Source: Spartobacteria bacterium (GTDB lineage Bacteria > Verrucomicrobiota > Verrucomicrobiia > Chthoniobacterales > UBA6821). Taken from it: DNA of 64,000 bases. The notes below the pieces were generated by a model. The model ran no database searches. It saw only the letters and a list, made by a program, of their open reading frames with translations, and was not told where the DNA came from. The DNA is taken from NCBI GenBank assembly GCA_947487385.1, contig CANKWU010000009.1, positions 1 to 64,000 on the forward strand. Reading direction: 5' to 3'. Position 1 is the stretch's first letter. Each line of letters begins with the position of its first letter. This document shows positions 9,899 through 18,768 of this stretch, one piece after another. The position numbers were made by a program, and so were the translations under genes.

Positions 9899-10472
9899 AC
9901 ACCAACAGAGTCTCCGCCGGATGATCGGCGATTCCGCTCAGTTCGATGAGTTTCTTGAGCAGAAGCAGAGACGCCAGCGCATCCGAGAGCGCCTCGTGCC
10001 ATCGAAAATCAGGAAGCAAGGCGCGCGCCTCCGCCTCCAGTGAGAGTTCTCCTGCCAGCCCGGAGAGAGAATAGGAGGAACGCCCTGTCAGAATCTTGCG
10101 ACTTAGCGTCAACGTATCAATCCAGGGGCCGAACCCATGCATAGGAAAGGCCCGCAGGTAACGCTTTTCCGTTCCGACTCCATGGGCAACCATCCAGCGC
10201 CCTCCAAGCCGCTGCTTCAGCTCGGGCCAGAGAGAGAGGAGTTCGGGGGCATCCCGAAGATCCTCATCGGTAATGCCATGAATCTGGCGGGCCGTCCAAG
10301 TCACGGGACGTGAGGCCTTGAGATAACTCCGGTAGAAGGAGTCGGACGACACGGAGAGACCCTGCATCCAGACAACGCCTAGCTGGACAGGAATGCCGGC
10401 TTCGTTCGGGCGCTCTCCGGCAGATTCAAAATCAAGCGCCGCAAAGGACAGCTCCCCGACGGTTAGTGCCAC
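9897..10472 (-). CDS. DEDDh-type 3'-5' exonuclease (RNase T / DnaQ fold)
   Basis: A 191-residue exonuclease-fold protein. The first acidic pair is D14 and E16 in FAALDFESAG, a middle segment reads ARQIHGITDEDLRDAP, and the late His/Asp pair is WHEALSDALAS. These are the metal ligands of DnaQ-like nucleases. The GTG at 10472 sits 13 bases after the aroG stop; longer starts would overlap aroG. Substrate (DNA repair, polymerase proofreading or RNA trimming) cannot be told from sequence. Likely cotranscribed with aroG. Confidence 0.8.
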   Translation of the reverse strand: MALTVGELSFAALDFESAGERPNEAGIPVQLGVVWMQGLSVSSDSFYRSYLKASRPVTWTARQIHGITDEDLRDAPELLSLWPELKQRLGGRWMVAHGVGTEKRYLRAFPMHGFGPWIDTLTLSRKILTGRSSYSLSGLAGELSLEAEARALLPDFRWHEALSDALASLLLLKKLIELSGIADHPAETLLV

Positions 10473-10485
10473 GGGAGAGAAGAAG

Positions 10486-11538
10486 CTATGACCTGCGGAG
10501 AAGTTCCGCGGTCGACTCCCAGTCGAGACAGCCATCCGTGATCGAGACCCCATAACGAAGCTTGGAAGGATCACCTTCCAGCGATTGGGCCCCATGCTCG
10601 ATATGGCTCTCCAGCATCGCTCCGACGATATCGGAACGGCCCGCGGCTCGCTGCTCCAAGACGCTGTTCCAGACCTCAGGCTGACGCGCCGGATCCTTGC
10701 CGCTGTTGGCGTGGCTGCAATCGATCATGATGGCCGTCGGAACGCCTGCAGCCTTGAGCTTGGCGGCGGCATCCGCGGTCTGATGGGGATGATAATTCAC
10801 CCCGTCGCGTCCACCGCGGAGAACGAGGTGGCCGTCGGGATTGCCCGCTGTCTTGATGATGCTGGTCATACCCTCTTGGTCGATGCCGAGAAAACTGTGG
10901 GGACTGCGAGAGGAGCGCATAGCATCGATGGCCGTCTGGATGCTGCCATCTGTGCCGTTCTTGAAACCGATCGGCATCGAGAGACCGCTGGCCATCTCAC
11001 GGTGTGTCTGCGACTCGGTGGTGCGGGCTCCGATCGCCGACCAGCTGATCAGGTCGGCGATGTACTGGGGCATGATCGGGTCGAGCACTTCCGTGGCTGC
11101 CGGCAGTCCAAGGGCAGCGACATCGAGCAGGAGCTGACGGGCCACCTTGATGCCATGCTGCATGTCGCCGGAATCATTCAGGTAAGGATCATTGATGAGC
11201 CCCTTCCATCCCACCGTCGTGCGGGGCTTCTCAAAATAGACGCGCATCACGAGGAAAAGTTTGTCTTCAACCTCCTTAGCGAGATCCGCAAGGCGGCGCG
11301 CGTAGTCGAGAGCGGAAACAGGATCATGGATTGAGCAAGGGCCGACAATAACGAGAAGACGGGGGTCCTCGCCGCGCAGAATGCGGCGGCAGGTCTCGCG
11401 GTATTCAGTTACCTCGGCAAGAATTTCAGCACTGGCAGGGAGTCTCTCCTTGATCTCGCGGGGAGAAACAAGACGTGTCACACCGCACACGCGGGTATTC
11501 TCGGTGCGGGGCTTCTCAGAAGTGTCTGTCGTGGTCAT
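10486..11538 (-). CDS. 3-deoxy-7-phosphoheptulonate synthase, class I (AroF/G/H)
   Basis: A 350-residue DAHP synthase, first enzyme of the shikimate pathway, condensing PEP and erythrose 4-phosphate. Family motifs: LVIVGPCSIHDP (about 62-73), KPRTTVGWKGLINDP, the GARTTESQTHRE motif and the metal/substrate segment MIDCSHANSGKDP. Length equals the E. coli AroF/G/H isoenzymes. Which aromatic amino acid inhibits it cannot be read. An exonuclease gene follows after 13 bases. Confidence 0.95.
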   Translation of the reverse strand: MTTTDTSEKPRTENTRVCGVTRLVSPREIKERLPASAEILAEVTEYRETCRRILRGEDPRLLVIVGPCSIHDPVSALDYARRLADLAKEVEDKLFLVMRVYFEKPRTTVGWKGLINDPYLNDSGDMQHGIKVARQLLLDVAALGLPAATEVLDPIMPQYIADLISWSAIGARTTESQTHREMASGLSMPIGFKNGTDGSIQTAIDAMRSSRSPHSFLGIDQEGMTSIIKTAGNPDGHLVLRGGRDGVNYHPHQTADAAAKLKAAGVPTAIMIDCSHANSGKDPARQPEVWNSVLEQRAAGRSDIVGAMLESHIEHGAQSLEGDPSKLRYGVSITDGCLDWESTAELLRRS

Positions 11539-11644
11539 GGTCGCGCTAAAGTCTCTAAACCGCCTCCAGGAGTTGAAGGCCTTTTAGGCCCACTAAGGAG
11601 GGCTGAATAAGATCCATGCAGATGGGGTGGATTGCAACTCGCAA

Positions 11645-11663
11645 AAGGAGGCTTCACCTCCTT
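11645..11663. repeat. Short perfect hairpin AAGGAGG/CCTCCTT
   Basis: Seven-base-pair stem with loop CTTCA in the aroG-yajQ gap (245 bases), directly beside a longer inverted repeat (11664-11746). No T-run follows, so a terminator role is uncertain. Confidence 0.4.
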
Positions 11664-11746
11664 GGTAAAAAGTTGGAAAGTAAAGCGTAACAAGGCTCAC
11701 TCGGGAGGGGGCGGCATCATCTGCCCCAACTTTCCCACTTTTTACC
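11664..11746. repeat. Intergenic inverted-repeat element before yajQ
   Basis: Arms of 18 bases at 11664-11681 (GGTAAAAAGTTGGAAAGT) and 11729-11746 pair with a single mismatch. The 47-base spacer contains a smaller G/C stem (GGGGC with GCCCC). It is followed by further words of the type TTTTAACTTTTTCACTT up to the yajQ start. Confidence 0.6.
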
Positions 11747-11783
11747 TTTTAACTTTTTCACTTAAACCTTCACCCTTACGCAC

Positions 11784-12272
11784 ATGCCAACCTTTGACGT
11801 TGTTTCGGAAATCGAGCGGATGGAGATCGAGAATGCCGTGAATCAAGCGGTGAAGGAGCTTGCTACCCGCTTCGACTTCAAGGGAAGCAGTGCCAAAATC
11901 GAATTGACCAAGCCGGAGTTGATCACTCTTTCTGCCGAGGATGGCAATAAGCTCAAAGGTGTCCGCGAGATTATGGTAGCGAAACTCGCCAAACGCGGCA
12001 TCGACCTTCGCAACGTGGAGCAGAAGGATCCATCCGTCTCCTCGATCGGGAATACACGGCAGGAGTTCGTGATTACCCAGGGACTCGACGGCAACAGGGC
12101 CAAAGAGATCACCGCCGCCATCAAGGCGGAAAAGTTCAAGGTGCAGGCTTCCCTACAGGATCGTCAGGTGCGTGTCACCGGTACCAAGCGGGACGAACTT
12201 CAGGAGGTCATCGCCTTCCTGAAGGGGAAGGACTTTGGGGTGTCGTTAAGCTTCAAGAACTTTAGGGACTAA
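11784..12272 (+). CDS. YajQ-family nucleotide-binding protein (DUF520)
   Basis: A 162-residue YajQ-type protein with two ferredoxin-like subdomains. It begins MPTFDVVSEIERMEIENAVN and carries the family segments LATRFDFKGSSA and VTGTKRDELQEVIAFLK. Homologues bind nucleotides, and some bind cyclic di-GMP, but the role here is unknown. It ends tail to tail with hldD, the stop codons overlapping by three or four bases. The upstream gap holds an inverted-repeat element rather than a clear Shine-Dalgarno. Confidence 0.93.
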   Translation: MPTFDVVSEIERMEIENAVNQAVKELATRFDFKGSSAKIELTKPELITLSAEDGNKLKGVREIMVAKLAKRGIDLRNVEQKDPSVSSIGNTRQEFVITQGLDGNRAKEITAAIKAEKFKVQASLQDRQVRVTGTKRDELQEVIAFLKGKDFGVSLSFKNFRD

Positions 12273-13270
12273 CCAACCGAGGCCTCGTCTCCCAGATGCT
12301 TGCCTGGGACGAGATAGTTCCGCACATAGTCGCCCACGGATTCCTCTAGCGTGGTGGTGGGAGTCGCCCAGCCAGTGGCGCGGAGTCGGCTGACATCGGC
12401 GCAGGTGTGGTACTGATACTGGTTCCGAATAGGATTCGGCATATCGATGAACTCGATCTTCGGCTTGCGGTCCAGTGCCGTGAAGAGAGCCGTCGCCAGA
12501 TCGACCCAGGTGCGGGGTGTTCCTGTGCCGATATTGAAGAGGCCGTTGGCTGTTGGTGAGTCAGCGATGTGGAGCGTCATGGCCACGGCATCCTTCACAT
12601 AGACAAAGTCGCGGACTTGCTCCCCATCCTTGTACTCAGGACGATGGCTCTTGAAGAGACGGACTTGGCCGCTTTCAAGGATCTGTTCGTAAGCCTTCGC
12701 AACAAGGCTACGCATCTCTCCCTTGTGCCCTTCATTGGGACCGAAGACGTTGAAGTATTTGATGCCGGAGATCCGGTCGAGCCAGCCATTGCGCTTCGCT
12801 TGCAGATCGAAGAGGTGCTTGGAGTAACCGTAGGCGTTCAACGGACGGAGAGTCTCAAGATAATCGATGCCGTCATCCATGCCGCGCGTCCCGTCACCGT
12901 AGGTGGCGGCGGAGCTGGCGTAGACGAAGCGAATACGACGCTGCAGCGACCACTGGGCAAGGCGCTTGGTGTAGCCGAAATTATTCTCCATGAGATAGCC
13001 GGCATCGGTCTCGGTCGTCGCGGAGCAGGCGCCGAGGTGGAAAATGGTGCGAATCGAGTCGAGGCTCTCCGGCTCGCACTCAAGCCGGTCAAGGAAGGCG
13101 TCGGCCTGCATGAAGTCGTCGAAGCGCAGCGGGGAAAGGTTCTTCCATTTTTCATCCTTCCCGAGGACATCGGTGACGAGGATATCTTCCTGGCCGCGCA
13201 GGTTGAGGGCATGGATGAGGGCGCTTCCGATCAGGCCAGCGCCGCCGGTAACAAGGATGGATGGAGACAT
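12269..13270 (-). CDS. hldD: ADP-L-glycero-D-manno-heptose 6-epimerase
   Basis: A 333-residue short-chain dehydrogenase/epimerase making the heptose donor of LPS inner core. It has the NADP-binding loop VTGGAGLIGSAL (7-18), the HldD-specific FHLGACSATTETD, FVYASSAATYGDG and the catalytic Tyr/Lys in NAYGYSKHLFD, followed by GIKYFNVFGPNE. These separate it from generic UDP-sugar epimerases. It lies 5 bases after the TPR gene, so the two are likely cotranscribed. Confidence 0.9.
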   Translation of the reverse strand: MSPSILVTGGAGLIGSALIHALNLRGQEDILVTDVLGKDEKWKNLSPLRFDDFMQADAFLDRLECEPESLDSIRTIFHLGACSATTETDAGYLMENNFGYTKRLAQWSLQRRIRFVYASSAATYGDGTRGMDDGIDYLETLRPLNAYGYSKHLFDLQAKRNGWLDRISGIKYFNVFGPNEGHKGEMRSLVAKAYEQILESGQVRLFKSHRPEYKDGEQVRDFVYVKDAVAMTLHIADSPTANGLFNIGTGTPRTWVDLATALFTALDRKPKIEFIDMPNPIRNQYQYHTCADVSRLRATGWATPTTTLEESVGDYVRNYLVPGKHLGDEASVG

Positions 13271-13275
13271 GAATT

Positions 13276-13953
13276 TTATTGTTTGTTTTGATTGAGTCCG
13301 CTCTCGTCAAGTTCCTCCTGGAAGATCTCGGTTTTTTCACCAAAGATGCTTTTGGCAACCTTGATGTACTGGGAGGCTTTTGAAGGATCTCCCTTTTTGT
13401 AGGATCGCGCGGCGGAAGCGTAATACCAAGCCGGAGTATTGCTGGGGGTCGGGGAATCGAAAAGTCGCTTCTGGAGCTCTGGATCGGCATTTCGGGCGAG
13501 CAGCAGAAGGAGAAGTTTATACTCCACCAGTTCGTTGTTAGGCTGATCGATCAGAAGGTTCCTGAAGTAGGTGATCGCCGAGTCCCACTGCTGCTGGAGA
13601 GCAAGGAGAGCGCCAAGGTTGTAGCTGGCCGGAAAGAAGCGCGGGGAGGCTTTTAGGGCAGACTCGTAGCAGAGGCGCGCTCCTGCATAATCTTTGGTCT
13701 TGGTCAGGATCGCCCCTTTTAGATTCAAGACGGTTGGATCCTCAGGACGGAATTGAAGTGCGGGCCTGAGATCCGAAAGAGCTTTCTGATAATTCTTCTG
13801 TTCCAAGGCATCCAAGGAGGCCCTCATGGCGGCATCGGCATCCAAGCCGGAGACCTGAGCATTCAGTGTCCTGAATGCCATGAGGCTTAGAAATAAAAAA
13901 AACAAGTTTCCTGCGGACAAAAACCGAAAAGTCTTTGGCTGCGACATGCTCAT
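13276..13953 (-). CDS. Secreted tetratricopeptide-repeat protein
   Basis: A 225-residue protein with an N-terminal signal peptide (hydrophobic about 13-28, likely cut after LNAQ) and at least three TPR units, for example YQKALSDLRPALQFRPEDP, YAGARLCYESALKASPR and WDSAITYFRNLLIDQP. It is likely a periplasmic protein-protein adaptor. The ATG at 13953 is chosen because a longer frame overlaps the divergent gene. Its stop is 5 bases before hldD. No specific function is recognised. Confidence 0.75.
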   Translation of the reverse strand: MSMSQPKTFRFLSAGNLFFLFLSLMAFRTLNAQVSGLDADAAMRASLDALEQKNYQKALSDLRPALQFRPEDPTVLNLKGAILTKTKDYAGARLCYESALKASPRFFPASYNLGALLALQQQWDSAITYFRNLLIDQPNNELVEYKLLLLLLARNADPELQKRLFDSPTPSNTPAWYYASAARSYKKGDPSKASQYIKVAKSIFGEKTEIFQEELDESGLNQNKQ

Positions 13954-13971
13954 GTTCAACGATTGAGCAGC

Positions 13972-14796
13972 ATGAAGATAGCACGTCCAGTATGGCAACA
14001 AGATCTTAGAGAAACTAAAGAACCCTGGTTTCAAAATGGCTGCTTGTGGCGGAGGATTTTCCGCTCCACGGCTCTGATCCTGTTGCCCTGCCTAATTCCC
14101 TGTCTTTTCCCCTACTTGACCCTTAACGTATGGGGCGACCAATCCTTTGCCGTGGCGCTTCCGGAACTGGAGGGGCCAGTGACGCTCGGGATCTTCTCCG
14201 AAGAGGGAACCCTTGTACGGCTTCTCTATCGCGAGGCACCCGTGCAATCCATTCCAGCCGGACTCAATGGGCTCATCATGACCTGGGATGAAAAAGATGA
14301 GCAGGGGCACCCCGTGACGGCAGGCACCTATTGGGCGAAAGGATTGGTTCACGGCCCGCTGTCTGTCTCCTGCCTGCCGTTCTCGGAACTTCACAATGGT
14401 CCGATGCTGCCACCTTGGCCCGTTGTGTGTGCATCCATGCCGGTGTTGGAAAATAGTCTCTCTGTTCGTGCTGCCAAAGATGCCTTGATAGAAAAAAAAA
14501 CTCTTCTCTCAGTGAGTGCAAGCCTTGATGGAAACGCCTGCATCCTTGCCGTGGAGGGGCTTCCGATTCTTTCCATTCCCCTGCCCTCCGAGATAAACAA
14601 GCATTCACCACAAAGCATCCGCCTCGCCCATAACCTCAATGAGGGAAGAGCCTCCCTTATGATCGAGCAACCCAAAGGAACAAGCACCTACGTGATCGCA
14701 GGCCTGGACCACTTGGTTCCCCTTTCGGCAGGAAAGCTGGAAGTCTCTTCAGATGCTTTCCATTCCTCCCCGTCTGCTGGAGAATCCGTCCCATGA
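13972..14796 (+). CDS. Secreted protein with a FlgD-like Ig domain
   Basis: A 274-residue protein with a late hydrophobic segment (about 33-53) acting as signal or anchor. The next 70 residues match a FlgD Ig-like fold: GPVTLGIFSEEGTLVRLL, then MTWDEKDEQGHPVTAGTYWA, the usual WDGxDxxGxxVxxGxYxY pattern. The remaining 150 residues are not recognised. Such domains often occur in surface or T9SS-type proteins, though no sorting domain is visible here. The next gene overlaps by ATGA, so the pair probably acts together. Start at ATG 13972; a TTG lies nine bases earlier. Confidence 0.65.
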   Translation: MKIARPVWQQDLRETKEPWFQNGCLWRRIFRSTALILLPCLIPCLFPYLTLNVWGDQSFAVALPELEGPVTLGIFSEEGTLVRLLYREAPVQSIPAGLNGLIMTWDEKDEQGHPVTAGTYWAKGLVHGPLSVSCLPFSELHNGPMLPPWPVVCASMPVLENSLSVRAAKDALIEKKTLLSVSASLDGNACILAVEGLPILSIPLPSEINKHSPQSIRLAHNLNEGRASLMIEQPKGTSTYVIAGLDHLVPLSAGKLEVSSDAFHSSPSAGESVP

Positions 14797-15359
14797 ACGC
14801 CCTCCGGATCATGCTCATGCTGATGGCCCTCCTGATGGAGGGAGGAGTCGCTATTGCTCAGCAACAGACGCATAAGGAAATCAAAATCCCCTACTCGTTA
14901 GCTTGGGGGGACGGTATCGACAAGGTTCGAGAGATGATCAATGCGGTGAAGGCCCATGAAACGTCCTGCACCGAGAAATCGATCGGCAAAGTTGTTCTGG
15001 AAGCTGAAGGGCTCAGCATAGGCGACACATTGCTGAAAAAGTCGCTCTTCATCTTCAAGGATGGTTCCCTTATTGAGGTAGAACTCCAGTATGACGATCC
15101 TTCCTGGGATGCGGAGAAGACAGTCGACTTCTTCGATCGCACCCGACGCCGCATCGACGAGCGTTACGGCTCCGGCACTCTGCTGGTCAACAAAGTGAAG
15201 GAACATCCCTCAGGGGACAATATTCCGAAGGAAACCACCTACACGCTGATTATCTATCAATGGAGTCAGCCGACTGTGAACCTTGAGCTGAACTACTACA
15301 GCATCGAGGAAAAAGATAAATCCCTGCGCATTGTCTCTCTCCACTATAAGACGCCGTGA
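14793..15359 (+). CDS. Hypothetical secreted protein
   Basis: A 188-residue protein with a signal peptide (about 1-23, cut after VAIAQ). The mature part is a mixed alpha/beta domain with no motif I recognise. It is translationally coupled (ATGA) to the FlgD-Ig protein upstream and followed by a terminator. It is a candidate partner of that protein in the envelope. Confidence 0.6.
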   Translation: MNALRIMLMLMALLMEGGVAIAQQQTHKEIKIPYSLAWGDGIDKVREMINAVKAHETSCTEKSIGKVVLEAEGLSIGDTLLKKSLFIFKDGSLIEVELQYDDPSWDAEKTVDFFDRTRRRIDERYGSGTLLVNKVKEHPSGDNIPKETTYTLIIYQWSQPTVNLELNYYSIEEKDKSLRIVSLHYKTP

Positions 15360-15427
15360 TTAGGAAATAGGAGCTGGAAGATAGAAGATAGGGAAGCAAG
15401 CCGGGGGGTCGAGAGCTTGGATTCAGC

Positions 15428-15449
15428 AAGCTGCCTAAAACAGCTTTTT
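15428..15449 (+). terminator. Terminator between convergent genes
   Basis: Stem AAGCTG (15428-15433) with CAGCTT (15441-15446) followed by TTTG; the T-run covers 15445-15449. A larger imperfect stem, AAGCCGGGGG (15398-15407) with CCCTCGGCTT (15456-15465), surrounds it and is followed by TTTAA. Together they separate the plus-strand secreted proteins from dinG. Confidence 0.55.
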
Positions 15450-15492
15450 GATAAGCCCTCGGCTTTTAACCCTCGTCTCTCTTCTCAGATCA

Positions 15493-17508
15493 CTAAGCTA
15501 TCTCCACCGGGCACTCTGGCAGCGCCTTGAGGAAGGCCTTGCCGTAGGGACGGGAAAGAATGCGACTGTCTAGGATCACGATGGAGCCTCGATCCTTAGA
15601 GCTACGGATGAGCCTACCGACTCCCTGACGGAGTTTCAGGATCGCCTCAGGAAGTGAATAAGTTTGAAAGGGATCACCTCCCGCGAACTCAATCTCCTCC
15701 AACTTTGCCTCGGTGAGGGGATGGTCGGGGGTCACGAACGGAAGCCTCGTGATAATCACGCTCGAAAGAGCCTCGCCAGGCAGATCCACACCCGTCCAAA
15801 AGCTATCGGTCCCGAACAGCACGCTCTCCCCGTCCTCGCGAAAGCTCTCCAGCATGCGCGAACGCGAGAGCTCTCCTCCCTGCACGATGAGATTCCATCC
15901 TTTCTTCTCGAAGAAATCTCCCATCCGGGCGGCGACCGACTGCATGGTCCGGTAGCTTGTGAAGAGGACGAAGGCCCGGGCACAACTCTCCTCGGTGAAG
16001 TGGCTGATCCATGTGGCTAGCGACTCCTCATACGTGGGATCCTTCGGTTCCGGCATCTTGCGTACGAGATGGAGCTTCATCTGCTTTGAGTAATCGAACG
16101 GGGAGCCGAGCTGCAAAGAGGGCACCTCCAGGGCCCCGACACGGCCCCGGAAATAATCGAGTTCGGAAGATCCGACGGAAAGCGTCGCACTGGTCATGAC
16201 CGCAGTGCTGCCTTCGCGAAAAAGAAGCCTGCCCAAAAGCGGTGCCACAGCCACGGGTGCCGCATGCAAACTGCACCAGGAGGCGGTCTTGCCGTTCCGC
16301 TCGACCCAGTAGACATGCCCCGGTTCGCTCTGGGAGAGAAAATCGATGAGCCCTGCCCTGGATGTCCTCAGTCTCGAAGCGACTTCGGAAAGCTCCCCCT
16401 TCAGCCCTTCCTCCTCGGCCTTTGCGGCGGCGGTGCCGGCGGAATCAGCCAAGCGGGCCAAACTTTCCGAGAGAGGACTTTCCGAGACGGCTTCGATAAG
16501 ATCGGCGGATTGATCCCCGCGCACGCGGCATTCCCTTCCCTGCCGGAAGGTGCAGGCTCCGGCAATCGAGTCAAAGAAGCGGTCGATTTCAGGGATCAGA
16601 TCCGCAGCGGTGCTGATCCCCTCGTTGTGTCTCGCCTGCTGGAGAAGTCCCTTCCGGGTTCTCGGGTTGTAAAGACGCTGGATCGACTGCCGGAGACCGT
16701 ACTGAGAGAGGGAAAAACCGAGATGCCGTGAGGCCACCTGCTCGACTGTATGAGCCTCGTCAAAGATCACAAAATCATCAGGAAAGAGATACCCTATCCC
16801 CTCGTCCTCGGGGTCTCCAAGAAGGGTGAAGAAGAGGGTGTGATTGAGCACAAGAACCTGGGCCGACTGCGCACGACGACGTGCCGATTGATAAAAACAT
16901 CCGGAGTCACGGCCACATGTCTTGGGTGTGCAGAGATGCTGCTCACTGCAAACTTGGGCCCAAAGTTGCGGCGCAGGCTCGAAAGGAAGATCACTAAGCG
17001 AGCCATCGGCAGTCGTTGAGGCCCACTCCCGGATGCGCTCCAGCTCCGGCTTCTCCTCGGTGGTGAAGAGATCGCCGCCATGGCGAAGAGCTCGGGCAAG
17101 TCGGGTAGGACAGACATAATTCTGACGCCCCTTCAGAAGGACTGCCTCGAACTCCTCCCCGATCAGTCCCCTCACTAAGGGCACATCCTTGTAGAGCAGT
17201 TGTTCCTGAAGGTTGATGGTGTGGGTGCTGATCAGGGCCTTTCGACCCGTCCTGATGGCATGAAGAACAGAGGGGATCAGGTAGGCGAGGGATTTCCCGA
17301 CACCGGTTCCCGCCTCAACCACAAGATGAGAGCGATCTGCCAACGCCCCGGCCACGCCTTCGGCCATGCGCTGTTGCTCGGGACGCCATTCAAAACCCCG
17401 GATCGAGGCAAGCGATCCCTTCGGCCCGAAGAGTTCCGCAATCTCACGCGCAAAGCCTCCGGTCAAAGACTGGGCGTAGGGAGAAAGTTCTTCATTGATG
17501 GAAATCAT
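15493..17508 (-). CDS. DinG/YoaA-type Fe-S helicase
   Basis: A 671-residue superfamily 2 XPD-like 5'-3' helicase for recombination or damage tolerance. Walker A is EAGTGVGKS (65-73). The Fe-S cysteines are probably C133, C193 (or C187), C198 and C204 in the segment between VCPTRLAR and GCFYQS. The DEAH box is FDEAH (249-253). Late motifs include SATLSVGSS, FTSYRTMQ, FGTDSFWTGVDLPG and RQGVGRLIRS. It lies divergently from the Lpt permease gene. Confidence 0.9.
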   Translation of the reverse strand: MISINEELSPYAQSLTGGFAREIAELFGPKGSLASIRGFEWRPEQQRMAEGVAGALADRSHLVVEAGTGVGKSLAYLIPSVLHAIRTGRKALISTHTINLQEQLLYKDVPLVRGLIGEEFEAVLLKGRQNYVCPTRLARALRHGGDLFTTEEKPELERIREWASTTADGSLSDLPFEPAPQLWAQVCSEQHLCTPKTCGRDSGCFYQSARRRAQSAQVLVLNHTLFFTLLGDPEDEGIGYLFPDDFVIFDEAHTVEQVASRHLGFSLSQYGLRQSIQRLYNPRTRKGLLQQARHNEGISTAADLIPEIDRFFDSIAGACTFRQGRECRVRGDQSADLIEAVSESPLSESLARLADSAGTAAAKAEEEGLKGELSEVASRLRTSRAGLIDFLSQSEPGHVYWVERNGKTASWCSLHAAPVAVAPLLGRLLFREGSTAVMTSATLSVGSSELDYFRGRVGALEVPSLQLGSPFDYSKQMKLHLVRKMPEPKDPTYEESLATWISHFTEESCARAFVLFTSYRTMQSVAARMGDFFEKKGWNLIVQGGELSRSRMLESFREDGESVLFGTDSFWTGVDLPGEALSSVIITRLPFVTPDHPLTEAKLEEIEFAGGDPFQTYSLPEAILKLRQGVGRLIRSSKDRGSIVILDSRILSRPYGKAFLKALPECPVEIA

Positions 17509-17615
17509 GGGCGCTGGTCGGAAGGTCAGGTGTTTACGATTGCAGAATCCGACGCAAGGGACACAGAATCGTGTTCTTTCCGGCCTCCTGCAACGGGTTT
17601 CTGCCGGTGACTTCC

Positions 17616-18743
17616 ATGACGATCTTAGACCGCTACCTACTCAACAAGTTTCTCATCCCGTTTTTTTACTGCGTTTCCGGGTTCGTCTCGGTCTGGCTGG
17701 TCTGGGACCTTAGCGTCAACTTACCGGATTTTCTTTCCGGACATTCCACCTTTGCCCTTGTCACGCGCTACTATCTCCTGCAGATCCCAAGCGTCATCGT
17801 CCTAAGCGTGCCCGTGGGGCTTCTCCTCGCACTACTCTATACACTCACCCAGATGTCCAGGCGTAACGAGATCATCTCCATGCTTTGCGCAGGCATCAGC
17901 CTCTACAGGATTTTTGTACCGCTCGTGATTGTGGGACTGCTCATGACGGCTTTCCTGAGCGCCCTCAATTACCGCCTGGCTCCGCAGGCAGGTTCCTCGA
18001 GCGAAGAGATCAAGAACGAAATCAAATCGGGACATAAGCCCTTCCATGGGATTGGCAAACACCTTTTCCGCAACCGCGAGGACCGTCGGCTTTGGTATCT
18101 CACGGCGCTGTTCGTCAAGGCTAACCAGGCCATGAATGTCGAGATCATCCAGCAGAACGAGTCGGGGGTCGTGACGGAGAAATGGTATACTCCCCACGCC
18201 TCCTATATCCCGGAGACAGCAACCTGGTTGCTCATGGATGCTAGGCATGTGATGGTCGATGAATCCGGAAACCAAGTCTCCTCGGAGTTCTCCCCTCGCT
18301 TGGAGATCAAAGGCTGGCATGAGACTCCCTGGAAAATCGCCAGTTCGACGATGAACTCCGAATTCATGGGGCTCCCTGAACTTACCAATTACCTGCGCTA
18401 TAACTCTGAGTTTCCAGAGACACGCCTTGCGCCTTTCGTGACACATTGGAACTACCGCTGGGCCTTGCCGTGGATCTGCCTTGTGGTAATCTTCATTGCA
18501 GGCCCGATGGGAGTGGTCATAGGGCGCCGTGGGATCATGGGAGGGGTTACTGCGGCGACAGGCCTCTTTGCAGCGTTGATTTTCTCAAGCAGCCTTTTCA
18601 TAGCACTCGGCAAGGGGGATCGTATCCCAGGATGGGTTGCAGGATGGGGGCCGATCCTGATTTTCCTCTCCATCGGCCTTCTCCTCTTCTGGATCAAGGC
18701 AACGGGAAGGGATCTCCCAAAGTTGCGGTTGCCCAGCTTGTAA
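17616..18743 (+). CDS. LptF/LptG-family LPS export permease
   Basis: A 375-residue YjgP/YjgQ protein, a transmembrane part of the LptB2FG extractor that moves LPS from the inner membrane. It has three N-terminal helices (IPFFYCVSGFVSVWLVWDLS, VIVLSVPVGLLLALLYTLTQ, IFVPLVIVGLLMTAFLSALNYR), a periplasmic jellyroll and three C-terminal helices. The family loop MSRRNEIISMLCAGISLYRI is clear. ATG 17616 gives the usual ILDRYLL N-terminus. LptF and LptG cannot be separated here, and no second permease is adjacent. Confidence 0.88.
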   Translation: MTILDRYLLNKFLIPFFYCVSGFVSVWLVWDLSVNLPDFLSGHSTFALVTRYYLLQIPSVIVLSVPVGLLLALLYTLTQMSRRNEIISMLCAGISLYRIFVPLVIVGLLMTAFLSALNYRLAPQAGSSSEEIKNEIKSGHKPFHGIGKHLFRNREDRRLWYLTALFVKANQAMNVEIIQQNESGVVTEKWYTPHASYIPETATWLLMDARHVMVDESGNQVSSEFSPRLEIKGWHETPWKIASSTMNSEFMGLPELTNYLRYNSEFPETRLAPFVTHWNYRWALPWICLVVIFIAGPMGVVIGRRGIMGGVTAATGLFAALIFSSSLFIALGKGDRIPGWVAGWGPILIFLSIGLLLFWIKATGRDLPKLRLPSL

Positions 18744-18768
18744 TCTTGGATTAAGGTCACGAATTCCA

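Noticed and set aside
10473-10595. Longer exonuclease start inside aroG
   Set aside because: It would overlap the intact 3' end of aroG and adds residues unlike the family; the GTG at 10472 fits better.
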